NCBI RefSeq assembly: GCF_002252665.1
Contig: NZ_NQKZ01000003.1
Coordinates: forward strand, 1-64,000
Length of the DNA: 64,000 nt
Reading direction: 5' to 3'
From: Synechococcus sp. 8F6
GTDB lineage: Bacteria > Cyanobacteriota > Cyanobacteriia > PCC-6307 > Cyanobiaceae
Positions 30,013 through 38,612 of this stretch are shown piece by piece. The notes beneath the pieces are model-generated. The model saw only the letters and a list, made by a program, of their open reading frames with translations, ran no database searches and was not told the DNA's origin. Made by a program: the position numbers and the translations under genes. Each line of letters opens with the position of its first letter. Within the stretch, counting starts at the first letter, position 1.

Positions 30013-31844
30013 GGCTGTGCGCTGAGCCCCAGCCCTGCGGCGCGGTGGGCATTGGCACCCGTCGCGGCCGCGAGCAGATCGGCCACGGACGCGCTGCCCA
30101 GATCCCCATCGCGGCGGCTGCGCAGGCTCACCTGGCCGCTTTCGGCCTCTTTGGCGCCGATCACAGCCAGCACAGGGATCTTCATCTGCTCGCCGTTGCG
30201 GATCAGCTTGCCGAGGCGATCGCCGGAGTGGTCGATCCTGGCGCGTACGCCCGCGGCGTTGAGCTGGCCGAGGAGCTCCTCGGCGTAGGGCATCACCTCA
30301 TCGGTGACCGGCAGCAGCCTGATCTGCTCGGGGGCCAGCCAGAAAGGGAAATCGCCGGCATAGTTCTCGGTCATGATCCCGAAGAACCGCTCCAGCGAGC
30401 CGAAGATGGCGCGGTGGATCATGATCGGGCGCTGGCGCGTGCCATCGGCGGCCACGTACTCCAATGCGAAGCGCTCCGGCAGGTTGAAGTCGAGCTGGAT
30501 CGTGGAGCACTGCCACATCCGGCCGATGGCGTCTTCGATTTTGAGGTCGATCTTGGGGCCGTAGAAGGCGCCGCCGCCCTCGTCGATCTTGTAGGCCCAG
30601 CCCTTGCGGTTCAGCGCTTCGATCAGGCCCTGGGTGGCCAGTTCCCACACGGCGTCCTCGCCGATCGATTTCTCCGGCCGGGTGGAGAGGTTGATCTCGT
30701 AATTGCGGAAATCGAAGGTGCTGAGGATCTGCTCGGTGAGATCGAGGATGCGCAGGATCTCATCGCTGATCTGCTCCGGAAAGCAGAACACGTGGGCGTC
30801 GTCCTGGGTGAAGCCGCGCACCCGCATCAGCCCGTGCATCACGCCGGGGCGTTCGTAGCGATACACGGTGCCCAGCTCGGCCCAGCGGATCGGCAGCTCC
30901 CGGTAGCTGCGCAGGGTGCTGGCGTAGGTGAGCACGTGGAACGGGCAGTTCATCGGCTTGAGCTGGTATTGGCGCTCATCCACCTGCATCGGGCCAAACA
31001 TGCTCTCGGCGTAGAAGTCGAGGTGGCCGGAGGTCTTCCAGAGGCTGATGTCGGCCACGTGGGGCGTGTACAGAAGCTCGTAGCCCGCTTTGAAGTGCAG
31101 ATCCCGCCAGAGGTCTTCGATCAGCAGGCGCATGCGGGCACCGCGCGGATGCCAGAACACCAGGCCAGCGCCGGCCTCATCCTCGATCGAAAACAGGTCC
31201 AGATCGGTGCCCAGGCGCCGATGGTCGCGGCGTAGGGCTTCCTCCTTGCGGCGCTTGTGTTCGGCCAACTGCTCAGGGGTTTCCCAGGCGGTGCCGTAGA
31301 TGCGTTGCAGCTGGGCCTTGGTTTCATCGCCGCGCCAGTAGGCGCCCGCCACACTTTCGAGCTCAAACGCCTTGGCGTTGAGCTCGCTGGTGTTGGCCAC
31401 GTGGGGGCCGGCGCAGAGGTCCCACCACTCCTCGCCGAGGGTGTAGAGGCTGATGGGCTCCTGGATGCCCGCGAGGATTTCGAGTTTGTAGGGCTCGTTC
31501 TGGGCCTGGATCCGGCTCTCGGCCTCGGCCCGACTCACATCGATCCGCTCGAGCGGCAGCTTCTTGTTGATGATCCGGATCATCTCCTTCTTGATCGCCT
31601 TGAGGTCGGCCTCGGTGAAGGGATCAGGGCTGTCGAAGTCGTAGTAGAAGCCGCTCTCGGTCCAGGGGCCGATGGTCACCTGGGCCTTCGGGAAGAGCTT
31701 CTGCACCGCCATGGCCATCACGTGGCTCATCGAGTGGCGGATGCGAAGCAACCGCTCGCTCTCGCTGGTTTTGGGCAGGGCGATCGGTGCGGGCTCGGCG
31801 CTGCTGGTGGTCACGGGCACGGGCACAGATCGCGCGTCGATCAA
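30009..31844 (-). CDS. thrS: Threonyl-tRNA synthetase (without TGS domain)
   Basis: Class II synthetase charging tRNA-Thr. The longest reading starts at TTG 31844 (611 residues), and GTG 31814 (VTTSSAEP) is an alternative. E. coli ThrRS begins with a TGS domain of about 60 residues, which is missing here. The protein begins directly at the editing domain, with HSMSH (about 37-41) and a WDLCAGPHVAN site that remove mischarged Ser-tRNA. The catalytic core has the zinc ligands of PMNCPFHVL, and the C-terminal anticodon-binding domain follows. Picocyanobacterial ThrRS is typically this length. It is first in the thrS-glk-thrB operon. Confidence 0.95.
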   Translation of the reverse strand: MIDARSVPVPVTTSSAEPAPIALPKTSESERLLRIRHSMSHVMAMAVQKLFPKAQVTIGPWTESGFYYDFDSPDPFTEADLKAIKKEMIRIINKKLPLERIDVSRAEAESRIQAQNEPYKLEILAGIQEPISLYTLGEEWWDLCAGPHVANTSELNAKAFELESVAGAYWRGDETKAQLQRIYGTAWETPEQLAEHKRRKEEALRRDHRRLGTDLDLFSIEDEAGAGLVFWHPRGARMRLLIEDLWRDLHFKAGYELLYTPHVADISLWKTSGHLDFYAESMFGPMQVDERQYQLKPMNCPFHVLTYASTLRSYRELPIRWAELGTVYRYERPGVMHGLMRVRGFTQDDAHVFCFPEQISDEILRILDLTEQILSTFDFRNYEINLSTRPEKSIGEDAVWELATQGLIEALNRKGWAYKIDEGGGAFYGPKIDLKIEDAIGRMWQCSTIQLDFNLPERFALEYVAADGTRQRPIMIHRAIFGSLERFFGIMTENYAGDFPFWLAPEQIRLLPVTDEVMPYAEELLGQLNAAGVRARIDHSGDRLGKLIRNGEQMKIPVLAVIGAKEAESGQVSLRSRRDGDLGSASVADLLAAATGANAHRAAGLGLSAQP

Positions 31845-31885
31845 GGGCGAGGGACGATCCTACGCAGCGCTCCTAGGCTGAATCG

Positions 31886-32296
31886 ATGGGTTCCTCCTCT
31901 CCCCCTCCAGCCCCGGAATCATCTGGGGCACTGCTTGATCAGCTGCTGGGTTCCCTGCTGGGCGACTTCAGCACCTGGTTTGAGCGCGGGCTGGTGCTGC
32001 TCGACCACTGCCCCGAAACGGTGATGCCTGAGGAGCAGCAACATGAGCTGCGGGCCCGGCTGGAGCTGGCCCGTAAAGAGCTCTCAGCTGCCAGCAGCCT
32101 GCGCCAGGCTGCCCCGATCCCGATGGCCCTGGAGATGGAGACCCTGGCGCCTTGGCACAAGCTGGTGCTCACGGTGTGGAACCTGTCGGCCAGTCTGCGG
32201 ATGCAGGGCGTGCCCCTGCCGGAGATGGAGTGGCCCGCCGGATTGCCCCTGCCAGGGGCGCCTGGATCCAGATTCTCTGAGGAGCCGTCGCAGTAG
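31886..32296 (+). CDS. DUF2605 family protein
   Basis: 136-residue soluble protein. The signature LLDQLLGSLLGDFSTWFERG, followed by LLDHCPETVMPEEQQHELRARL, matches cyanobacteria-specific DUF2605. It is mostly helical with an acidic region. It is divergent from thrS (41 bp between starts) and is followed after 2 bp by a TM2 gene. These genes often occur as a small conserved group in cyanobacteria. No function is established. Confidence 0.85.
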   Translation: MGSSSPPPAPESSGALLDQLLGSLLGDFSTWFERGLVLLDHCPETVMPEEQQHELRARLELARKELSAASSLRQAAPIPMALEMETLAPWHKLVLTVWNLSASLRMQGVPLPEMEWPAGLPLPGAPGSRFSEEPSQ

Positions 32297-32298
32297 AG

Positions 32299-32745
32299 AT
32301 GCGGAGCTCGCGACGGCTGCTCAGCGCGGAGCAACGCAACCTGGCCCTGGCCTATGGCCTCTGGGCCCTCGGTTGCCTGGGTGTGTGCGGCGTGCACCGC
32401 TTTTACAACCGCAAGCCCCTCAGCGGTGTCCTCTGGCTGCTCACCTTCGGCTTCTGCTTTGTGGGTCAGCTGGTGGATCTCTGGCTGATGCCGGAGTTGG
32501 TGCAGCAGGCCAATGCGTCCCTGCTGCTGCGGGGCGGTCCGCCATCGGTGGAGCGCCAGCTGGTGCAACTGGCCCGCCGCAGCGGTGAAGCCGGTTTCAC
32601 CCTCAACGACGCCCTCCTGGAGATGGACCTGCCTCTGGGCGTGGAGAGTCGCGAGGTGCGTGAGGAAATTGAACGCTTGCTGCACGCCCAGCTGCTCGAT
32701 GTCGCCAACGACCCGCGGGGGCGGGTGATTTACCGGGAGCCGTGA
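32299..32745 (+). CDS. TM2 domain membrane protein
   Basis: 148 residues. Two close hydrophobic helices around LAYGLWALGCLGVCGVHRFY and SGVLWLLTFGFCFVGQLVDLW, with the intervening GVHRFYNRK, define the TM2 domain. A C-terminal winged-helix-like soluble segment follows (FTLNDALLEMDLPLG, then REVREEIERLLHAQLL). The role of TM2 proteins in bacteria is poorly known. The stop overlaps the next gene's GTG by 4 bases. Confidence 0.85.
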   Translation: MRSSRRLLSAEQRNLALAYGLWALGCLGVCGVHRFYNRKPLSGVLWLLTFGFCFVGQLVDLWLMPELVQQANASLLLRGGPPSVERQLVQLARRSGEAGFTLNDALLEMDLPLGVESREVREEIERLLHAQLLDVANDPRGRVIYREP

Positions 32746-33140
32746 GCATGCGCCGCCCCACGCTGGTGCGCGCCGCCGGGATCGCGGCTGCCACCACGGT
32801 GCTCGCACTGGCGACCAGGGCCGGCGACGGCCGCGCCCTGCCTCTGGGGCTGTGGCGTTGTCCGGTGCGTCAGCTCACTGGAATTCCCTGCCCCACCTGC
32901 TATCTGACGCGGTCGGTGCTCGCCACCCTGCAGGGCGACCTGGCTCAGGCGCTGCATTGGCATGCCTTCGGGCCGCTGCTTGTGGCGCTGACGGTGGGTC
33001 TGGGCGTCTGGGTGGCTTTCGGCGGCCGTTTGTCTCGGCGCCCACTGCTCCAGGGAGCCGTCGTGTTGGCGGCGCTGGCGGTTGGCTACTGGTTGCTGCG
33101 GCTCTGGGGCTGGAGCCATGGCCAGCCTTTGCCGCCTTGA
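32742..33140 (+). CDS. DUF2752 membrane protein
   Basis: 132 residues starting at GTG 32742 (or ATG 32748). The hallmark CPVRQLTGIPCPTCYLTRS, a cysteine-rich loop between membrane helices, identifies DUF2752. The C-terminal helices are LLVALTVGLGVWVAF and LLQGAVVLAALAVGYWLL. Function is unknown. The cysteine spacing may indicate metal binding or disulfide chemistry at the membrane. It is the last gene of the DUF2605-TM2-DUF2752 cluster. Confidence 0.85.
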   Translation: MSMRRPTLVRAAGIAAATTVLALATRAGDGRALPLGLWRCPVRQLTGIPCPTCYLTRSVLATLQGDLAQALHWHAFGPLLVALTVGLGVWVAFGGRLSRRPLLQGAVVLAALAVGYWLLRLWGWSHGQPLPP

Positions 33141-33190
33141 CATGGCTGTCGGTTTTCGGCTCAAACCAGCAGCGAGGGGTAGATAAGTGG

Positions 33191-33218
33191 GACGCAGCGT
33201 GCGACGAGCGCTTGCGTC
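33191..33218. repeat. Hairpin between convergent genes
   Basis: gacgcagcg (33191-33199) pairs with cgc-t-tgcgtc (33209-33218) with one bulged T and a 9-base loop. It sits in the 141-bp gap between the DUF2752 and trpS 3' ends. No T-run follows, so terminator activity is only suggested by position. Confidence 0.4.
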
Positions 33219-33281
33219 ACACTGAGTCTCAGTTGAATGAATGGGGGAGGGGATGCCAGCAAGCCATGGTTCAGGTGCAGC

Positions 33282-34310
33282 TCAGCTGCGCGGCAGGAAA
33301 CCCAGGGCCTGGCGGACCCGCTCCAGGGTTTCGTTGGCCACCGCAGCTGCCTTGGCCTCCCCCTCCCGCAACACGGCTGCCACGGCACCGCTGTCCTGGC
33401 GCCACTGCGTGTAGCGCTCCTGCAACGGGCGCAGCGCTTCAACGGTGGCTTCCGCCAGCAGCGGCTTGAAGCTGCCCCAGCCCATGGCGGCGCACTCCTG
33501 GGTGGCCTGATCGCGGGTCTTGCCAGCCATCAGGGCGTAGAGGCCCAGCAGGTTGTCCGCTTCTGGTCGCTCGGGATTGCCAAACTCCAAACCCATGGTG
33601 GGGTCGGTTTTGGCCCGTTTGATCTTCTTGGTGATCAGCTCGGGAGGATCGAGCAGGCTGATCCGTGATCCCTCGTTGGGATCGCTCTTGCTCATCTTGG
33701 CGCTGCCATCGGTGAGGCTCATCACCCTGGCCCCCTCGCGCAGGATCAGGGGTTCGGGCACTTTGAGCACCGGGATCGGCTCGCCACTGGGGTCCCGCGG
33801 AGCAAAACGGGCGTTGATGCGCTGTTGGGCGATGTCGCGGGCCAGCTCCAGGTGCTGCTTCTGGTCTTCGCCCACCGGCACCAGATCGGCGTCGTACAGC
33901 AGGATGTCGGCGGCCATGAGCACCGGGTAATCCAGCAGCCCCACCGACACCTGATCGCCCTGTTTGATTGCCTTCTCCTTGAACTGGATCATCCGCTCCA
34001 GCCAGTTGAGCGGGGTGACGCAGTTCAGCAGCCAGGCCAGCTCGCAATGGGCGGCGACGTGGCTCTGCACGAACACCGTGGCGCGCTGGGGGTCAATGCC
34101 ACAGGCCAAATACAGGGCTGCGGTCGTGAGGGTGTCCTCCGCCAGCCGTGCCGGGTCGTGGGGCACCGTGATCGCGTGCAGGTCGACCACGCAGAAGTAG
34201 GTGTCGTGGCTGTCCTGCAGGTCCACCCAGTTGCGGATGGCCCCCAGCCAGTTGCCGAGGTGCAAGGCCCCGGTGGGCTGGACCCCGGACAGAACCCTCG
34301 GCCGTGGCAT
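33282..34310 (-). CDS. trpS: Tryptophanyl-tRNA synthetase
   Basis: Class I synthetase for tRNA-Trp, 342 residues, normal for bacteria. The HIGH-type motif is HLGN in TGALHLGNWLGAIRNW, and the KMSKS motif is intact in GSAKMSKSDPNEG. SHVAAHCELAWLLNCVTPL and the Trp-binding region YPVLMAADILLYDADLVPVG are also conserved. It lies 5 bp downstream of the RG-rich protein gene on the same strand, suggesting co-transcription. Confidence 0.97.
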   Translation of the reverse strand: MPRPRVLSGVQPTGALHLGNWLGAIRNWVDLQDSHDTYFCVVDLHAITVPHDPARLAEDTLTTAALYLACGIDPQRATVFVQSHVAAHCELAWLLNCVTPLNWLERMIQFKEKAIKQGDQVSVGLLDYPVLMAADILLYDADLVPVGEDQKQHLELARDIAQQRINARFAPRDPSGEPIPVLKVPEPLILREGARVMSLTDGSAKMSKSDPNEGSRISLLDPPELITKKIKRAKTDPTMGLEFGNPERPEADNLLGLYALMAGKTRDQATQECAAMGWGSFKPLLAEATVEALRPLQERYTQWRQDSGAVAAVLREGEAKAAAVANETLERVRQALGFLPRS

Positions 34311-34315
34311 GGGTC

Positions 34316-34849
34316 TCAGCTCTCGGTGCTGGTGTCGCCAGATGCGCTGACGGGTGCGTCCTCGGCAGCTTCGACGGCCGCATCAACCACGGCTTCGGCG
34401 TCGGTTTCGGCGACAGCTTCAACCACCTCGGGCGCCGGGGCCGGCGGCTTGCTGGGCCGGGCAAAGGGATCGATCCGGGGGGCGCGATCCTGACGGTCGC
34501 CACGCACTTCACCCGATCCGGGTCGGCGGTCGCCGCGGGGACGATCACCACGGGCGCCTTCGCCACGAGGCCCATCGCCACGGTTGCCTGCCTGGGCCCG
34601 TTGTTGGGCCACGAGCTCATCGAGTTGGCCGTCTTCAAGCAGTTGGGCCACGGTGCGGATCGCCAGGCCAAGGGCCGCCACCGTGGAGCGCAGGCCAAAG
34701 CTGTCTTGGATCGCCCTGGCAGCGCGCATTTCGTTGTCGCTCAGCCGGATGCGGAATCCGCCGGGTTCCCGGTTTCCGGGCGGGCGGCCCCCACTGGGAC
34801 GTCCCCCCCGGTCGTCGCGGGGTTGGGAAGAGGTGGTGTCGTCGGCCAT
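34316..34849 (-). CDS. Hypothetical protein with a ribbon-helix-helix-like core and RG-rich disordered tails
   Basis: ATG 34849 gives 177 residues. The first 30 are Gly/Arg/Pro-rich (GGRPSGGRPPGNREPGG). A compact predicted beta-alpha-alpha segment follows (FRIRLSDNEMRAARAIQD, then FGLRSTVAALGLAIRTVAQL), which has the spacing of a ribbon-helix-helix DNA-binding fold. An RGD/RG-repeat region (GDGPRGEGARGDRPRGDRR) and an Ala/Glu-rich acidic tail complete it. The basic RG repeats suggest nucleic-acid binding or condensate formation. The assignment is inference from pattern. It lies between a hypothetical gene and trpS. Confidence 0.7.
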   Translation of the reverse strand: MADDTTSSQPRDDRGGRPSGGRPPGNREPGGFRIRLSDNEMRAARAIQDSFGLRSTVAALGLAIRTVAQLLEDGQLDELVAQQRAQAGNRGDGPRGEGARGDRPRGDRRPGSGEVRGDRQDRAPRIDPFARPSKPPAPAPEVVEAVAETDAEAVVDAAVEAAEDAPVSASGDTSTES

Positions 34850-34866
34850 GGCCGCAGCCTTTGCAG

Positions 34867-35379
34867 TCAGGCGCAAGTGTGCCGCATCGGCTGGCCCAGG
34901 GGGGCTAGCCAGTGCAAGCTGTGGGCCTCCCGTTGACCGCCGCGGGCGAGCACGATCAACGGCAGGGCCCGCGTCACACCGGGCTCGCACTGACGCCGGT
35001 AGGTCTCCAGGAATTGCAGATAGCTCTGCAGAGTCCAACCGTGGTTGCCCCGGTCCTGGTGGTTCCAAAAGCGGCGCAGGGCGTCCTGGCAGGCCGGCTG
35101 GCCGAATTCCTGCCAGCAGCGCACCTGGGCAGACCAGGCCGGTTGGCCGGCGGCGATCCAGGCGCGGTAGCGCACCAGCTCGGGGGCTTCGCCGCTGGCA
35201 TCCGGTGGCAGCACCGTGGCCAGCTGTTCCACAGGCACCCGTTGCAGCCGCAGCCAGCAGCGCTCGAGCAGGGCAACCGGCAAGGATCCGCACCAGCCCT
35301 GGGCAGCCTGGAGCTCAGCGCTCCAGGTTTCCACCAGCACCCGCTGCCGCAAGGTCAGCGCCTCGAGCAGCTCAGCCAT
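34867..35379 (-). CDS. Conserved hypothetical protein (170 aa)
   Basis: ATG 35379 (MAELLEALTLRQRVLVETW) is favoured over the open frame to 35583, which runs inside the CDF gene. The protein is soluble and helical, with many tryptophans (WCGSLPVALLERCWLRLQ, RFWNHQDRGNHGWTLQSYLQFLETYRR) and four cysteines. No family could be named. Its start overlaps the 3' end of the CDF transporter by 8 bp, so it is translationally linked to it. Confidence 0.65.
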   Translation of the reverse strand: MAELLEALTLRQRVLVETWSAELQAAQGWCGSLPVALLERCWLRLQRVPVEQLATVLPPDASGEAPELVRYRAWIAAGQPAWSAQVRCWQEFGQPACQDALRRFWNHQDRGNHGWTLQSYLQFLETYRRQCEPGVTRALPLIVLARGGQREAHSLHWLAPLGQPMRHTCA

Positions 35380-36340
35380 GGGTCCCCTTGAAGGTGATCG
35401 CCGCACTGGCGTATTCACGCGGTTCAAGGTGAATGGTGCAGCGCACCCTGCCGAACTGGTCCTGCAGGTGCTCCTCCACCAGCTCTGTGATCCGGTGGGC
35501 CGTGGCCAGGTCCGTCGCATCCACCACCATGTGCATGTCGATGAACACCTGCTGGCCCAAGACACCCCGGCTGGCGATGTCATGGCAGTTGAGCACCCCG
35601 GGCACGTTCATGGCCACCTGGTGGATGGCTTCAGGGGCGATGGCGATCTGGTCCACCAACTGGGGCAGGTTGGCGCGCAGCACCCTCCAGCACACCCGCA
35701 CCAGCAGCAGGCAGAGGGGGATGGCCAGGGCGACATCCAGCCAGTTGAGCTTCAGCCAGACCGCCCCACTCAGACCCACCAGCACCACAACAGTGGTCCA
35801 GATGTCACTGCTGGTGTGGGTCGCATCGGCTGTCAGCAGGGCGCTGCCAAGCCGCCGGCCTTCCTCGCGCTCATAGCTGGCCAACAGGATGTTGAAACCC
35901 AGCACCAGCAGCAGCACCACCAGCTCCTGGCCCTCCAGCCGCAGGGGCTGAAGACCACCCCGCAGGCGCTCGACGGCGGTTTGGAGAATTTCAAAAGCGG
36001 TGAACAGGATGAAGGCCGCAATCGCCAGCGCTCCGATGGCCTCGTACTTGTGGTGGCCGTAAGGATGGTCGCGGTCGGGTTCGGGATCCGACAGGCTGTT
36101 GGTCAGCAGACCAAGCAGGCTGGAGAAACCGTCGGTGGCGCTGTGCATCGCATCAGCAAGGATCGCCAGCGATCCTGTGAACAGGCCGAGCACAACTTTC
36201 AACAGCGTCATGCTGACGTTGACCACCAAGGCCACCAGCAGCACGCGTTGTACCTGCTGGCGGTGGTCCTGCTGGGCCGCCGGCTGCCGTTGCATCCTGT
36301 CGCGGTTGTCGCTCAACCCTGGAGCCGCCAAGACACTCAC
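35372..36340 (-). CDS. Cation diffusion facilitator family transporter
   Basis: 322 residues, the longest reading starting at GTG 36340, with ATG 36295 (MQRQPAAQQ) an alternative. It has six membrane helices and a C-terminal cytosolic metallochaperone-like domain. The metal site residues are visible as HSATD in helix 2 and DATHTSSD in helix 5, the H-D pair typical of Zn-type CDF proteins. Such proteins export Zn2+ (or Fe/Mn/Co) in exchange for protons. The divergent operon across an 80-bp gap carries a ZIP-type importer (zupT), so metal balance is a likely local theme. Confidence 0.92.
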   Translation of the reverse strand: MSVLAAPGLSDNRDRMQRQPAAQQDHRQQVQRVLLVALVVNVSMTLLKVVLGLFTGSLAILADAMHSATDGFSSLLGLLTNSLSDPEPDRDHPYGHHKYEAIGALAIAAFILFTAFEILQTAVERLRGGLQPLRLEGQELVVLLLVLGFNILLASYEREEGRRLGSALLTADATHTSSDIWTTVVVLVGLSGAVWLKLNWLDVALAIPLCLLLVRVCWRVLRANLPQLVDQIAIAPEAIHQVAMNVPGVLNCHDIASRGVLGQQVFIDMHMVVDATDLATAHRITELVEEHLQDQFGRVRCTIHLEPREYASAAITFKGTHG

Positions 36341-36419
36341 TCAACTTAGTGACTTTTGGCGGAGGCGCCGCGTTCCAAGCTGAGCTAGAGATGCACCAAT
36401 TCCAATTCGTCCAGCGCCG

Positions 36420-37805
36420 TTGCCCCCGCCGGTGATCCTCCCCGAGCTTGCTGGCCTGACTGCGGCCCGCCAGGCCGTTCCCGCTCCCTTGAGGCCCTGG
36501 CTCCCGGCGATTGGCCTGGGGCTGGGTGGCTGGGTGGCTACCGATGTCCTGCTGCGGCTCAGCCATCTGCCCCTTTCGCCTGGATTCACCCTGGCGGGGC
36601 TGGCTCTGGGGGCTTGGTGGCTGCGACGCCCCCGCCCGATTGGACCCCCTGCCACCGATGTTCCAGGCTGGCTGGAACGGCTGGAGCAGCTGCAGCTTCA
36701 GTTTGCCCAGCTGGAGGAAGAGGGGGCTGAGGCGCACCAGCTGCGGGCAACCCAGCTGGCCGCGTTGCGGGAAGAGTTGGCACGGCCGGGCCTGATGTTG
36801 GCCCTGGTGGGCACCCAGCCCCCGGGGGCGGAGCTTCAGCCTGCGCTGGTGGAGGCCCTGCGCGGGCCCGAAACCTTGCTGCTGCATTGGGCCCATCCGC
36901 TGCCCGCCTGGAGTGCGGCCTGGTCGTGGCCGCCGCTGTTTGAGGCCTGTGATGGCTTGATCCATCACCTGCGCACGCCCCTCTCCGCCGCCGATCTGCG
37001 CTGGCTGGAAGCCCTGCCTAGCGGCCAGCCGGCCTGGTTGTTGGTGGATCGCAGCAACCAGACCCAGGAGCCGCTGGCCGCCGAGCTGGAATCTCAGCTG
37101 GGGCCTGAATTGGCCCAGCGCCTGTTGTTCTGGGATGGACAACCCCAGAGCCTGGCGGCGAGCCTCGCTCCCTTGGCGCGGCAGCTGGCCAGCACCGCCC
37201 CGGCCCTGCGTCGGGACCGCCAGCTGCGCAGGTTGCAGCAGCTCCATGGCCGCTGGCAGAGCGATCTGGAGCGGCTGCGCCGCCAGCATTTTCTGCCGCT
37301 GCAGCGCCGCACCCAGTGGCTGGTGGCTGCCGGTGTGGTGGCGGCCCCCCTGCCGAGCCTCGATCTGTTGGTGCTGGCGGTGGCCAACGGGTTGATGCTG
37401 CGGGACATGGCCCGCATCTGGAACTGCCCCTGGACCCTGGAGCAGTTGCAGGCGGCTGCCACCGAACTGGCCAAGGCCTCTCTTGCCCTCGGGGTGGTCG
37501 AGTGGAGCAGCCAGGCCCTGGCCGGGGTGGTCAAGTGGCACGGCGCCACCTGGTTGGTGGGTGGGGCGATGCAGGCCCTCAGTGCCGCCTACCTCACCCG
37601 GGTGGTGGCCCGTGCCATGGCCGACATGCTCGCCCTTTCCGTTGGCGTGCCGGAACCGGATCTGGCCGCCATCCAACGCCAGGCGCCCCTGCTGGTGTCC
37701 CGAGCTGCGGAGGCGGAAAAGCTCGATTGGGCAGCGTTCCTTGAGCAAGCACGCCAGTGGTTGCGCAGCCAGTCGGCCGCGGGTCTGCCCGCCCCTGGGG
37801 TATGA
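36420..37805 (+). CDS. DUF697-type membrane protein without a GTPase P-loop
   Basis: 461 residues from TTG 36420, with GTG 36432 an alternative. N-terminal hydrophobic helices (PWLPAIGLGLGGWVATDVLL and FTLAGLALGAWWL) are followed by a coiled coil (LERLEQLQLQFAQLEEEG). A central domain is laid out like the GTPase of DUF697 proteins but reads LALVGTQPPGAELQPAL where GxxxxGKS is expected, so nucleotide binding is probably lost. A C-terminal DUF697 region with membrane helices follows. Its stop overlaps zupT by ATGA. Possibly a scaffold. Function is unknown. Confidence 0.75.
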   Translation: MPPPVILPELAGLTAARQAVPAPLRPWLPAIGLGLGGWVATDVLLRLSHLPLSPGFTLAGLALGAWWLRRPRPIGPPATDVPGWLERLEQLQLQFAQLEEEGAEAHQLRATQLAALREELARPGLMLALVGTQPPGAELQPALVEALRGPETLLLHWAHPLPAWSAAWSWPPLFEACDGLIHHLRTPLSAADLRWLEALPSGQPAWLLVDRSNQTQEPLAAELESQLGPELAQRLLFWDGQPQSLAASLAPLARQLASTAPALRRDRQLRRLQQLHGRWQSDLERLRRQHFLPLQRRTQWLVAAGVVAAPLPSLDLLVLAVANGLMLRDMARIWNCPWTLEQLQAAATELAKASLALGVVEWSSQALAGVVKWHGATWLVGGAMQALSAAYLTRVVARAMADMLALSVGVPEPDLAAIQRQAPLLVSRAAEAEKLDWAAFLEQARQWLRSQSAAGLPAPGV

Positions 37806-38611
37806 CGCCCTTGCTCGAGATGGATCAGCGGGTGGTGTTTGCCTTCTCGCTCACCCTGGCGGCAGGATTGTGCACGGGGCTCGGCAGCCTGCTGGGGCTG
37901 GTGTCGCGGCGGTTCAGCCCCCGGGTGCTCACCCTGTCGCTGAGCTTCTCTGCCGGTGTTATGATCTACGTCTCCTTCGTGGAGATCTTTCCCAAGGCCC
38001 GGGAGTCGTTGGCGCTGGGACTGGGGCCGGCCGCGGGTTACGCCGCCACCGTGCTGGCTTTTTTCGCCGGCATGTTGCTGATTGCCCTGATCGACAACGC
38101 TCTGCCCTCCCACAATCTGGCTCTCACGGATGGGGATCAGTCCGGCGTGAAGTCGCAAACCCTTTTGCGCACGGGTTTGTTTTCGGCGCTGGCGATTGCC
38201 ATTCACAACTTTCCAGAGGGTCTGGCCACCTTTGTGGGGGCCCTCTCCAGCCCACGCCTGGGGATTGGCATCGCCATTGCCATCGCCATCCACAACATTC
38301 CGGAGGGGCTGGCGATCTCCGCGCCCGTGTATTTCGCCACCGGCAGCCGTCGCAAGGCCTTCTGGGTGTCGTTTGCGTCGGGCCTGGCGGAGCCGATTGG
38401 CGCTGTGGTGGGGTACCTGTTTTTGCGCCCCTACCTCGGCAACACCGTGATGGGTCTGGTGTTCGCCAGTGTGGCCGGGCTGATGGTCTACATCTGCCTC
38501 GATGAGCTGCTGCCGGCCGCCCAGCGCACGGGTGCCCACCATCACCTGATGATTGCGGGAGTGACGGCGGGGATGGTGGTGATGAGCATCTCTCTGGTGT
38601 TGCTGGCCTGA
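37802..38611 (+). CDS. zupT: ZIP family zinc transporter ZupT
   Basis: 269 residues from ATG 37802. Eight membrane helices are expected, with the metal-transport motifs HNFPEG and HNIPEG at the heart of helices 4 and 5 (IAIHNFPEGLATF and IAIHNIPEGLAISA). ZupT imports Zn2+ and other divalent metals. A glutamate in the YVSFVEIFP region adds to the usual second site. It is coupled to the DUF697 gene upstream, and DUF4336 begins 1 bp after its stop. Confidence 0.93.
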   Translation: MTPLLEMDQRVVFAFSLTLAAGLCTGLGSLLGLVSRRFSPRVLTLSLSFSAGVMIYVSFVEIFPKARESLALGLGPAAGYAATVLAFFAGMLLIALIDNALPSHNLALTDGDQSGVKSQTLLRTGLFSALAIAIHNFPEGLATFVGALSSPRLGIGIAIAIAIHNIPEGLAISAPVYFATGSRRKAFWVSFASGLAEPIGAVVGYLFLRPYLGNTVMGLVFASVAGLMVYICLDELLPAAQRTGAHHHLMIAGVTAGMVVMSISLVLLA

Positions 38612-38612
38612 G

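Noticed and set aside
28009-31844. thrS-glk-thrB-ndhD as one certain operon
   Set aside because: thrS-glk overlap and thrB follows closely, but about 120 bp of AT-richer DNA precedes ndhD, so a separate ndhD promoter is likely.
33141-33281. tRNA gene between the DUF2752 and trpS genes
   Set aside because: The hairpin lacks a cloverleaf, acceptor stem pairing and T-loop sequence.
34850-35293. Long minus-strand extension of the RG-rich protein
   Set aside because: The open frame only reflects overlap with the adjacent gene. ATG 34849 starts the conserved region.
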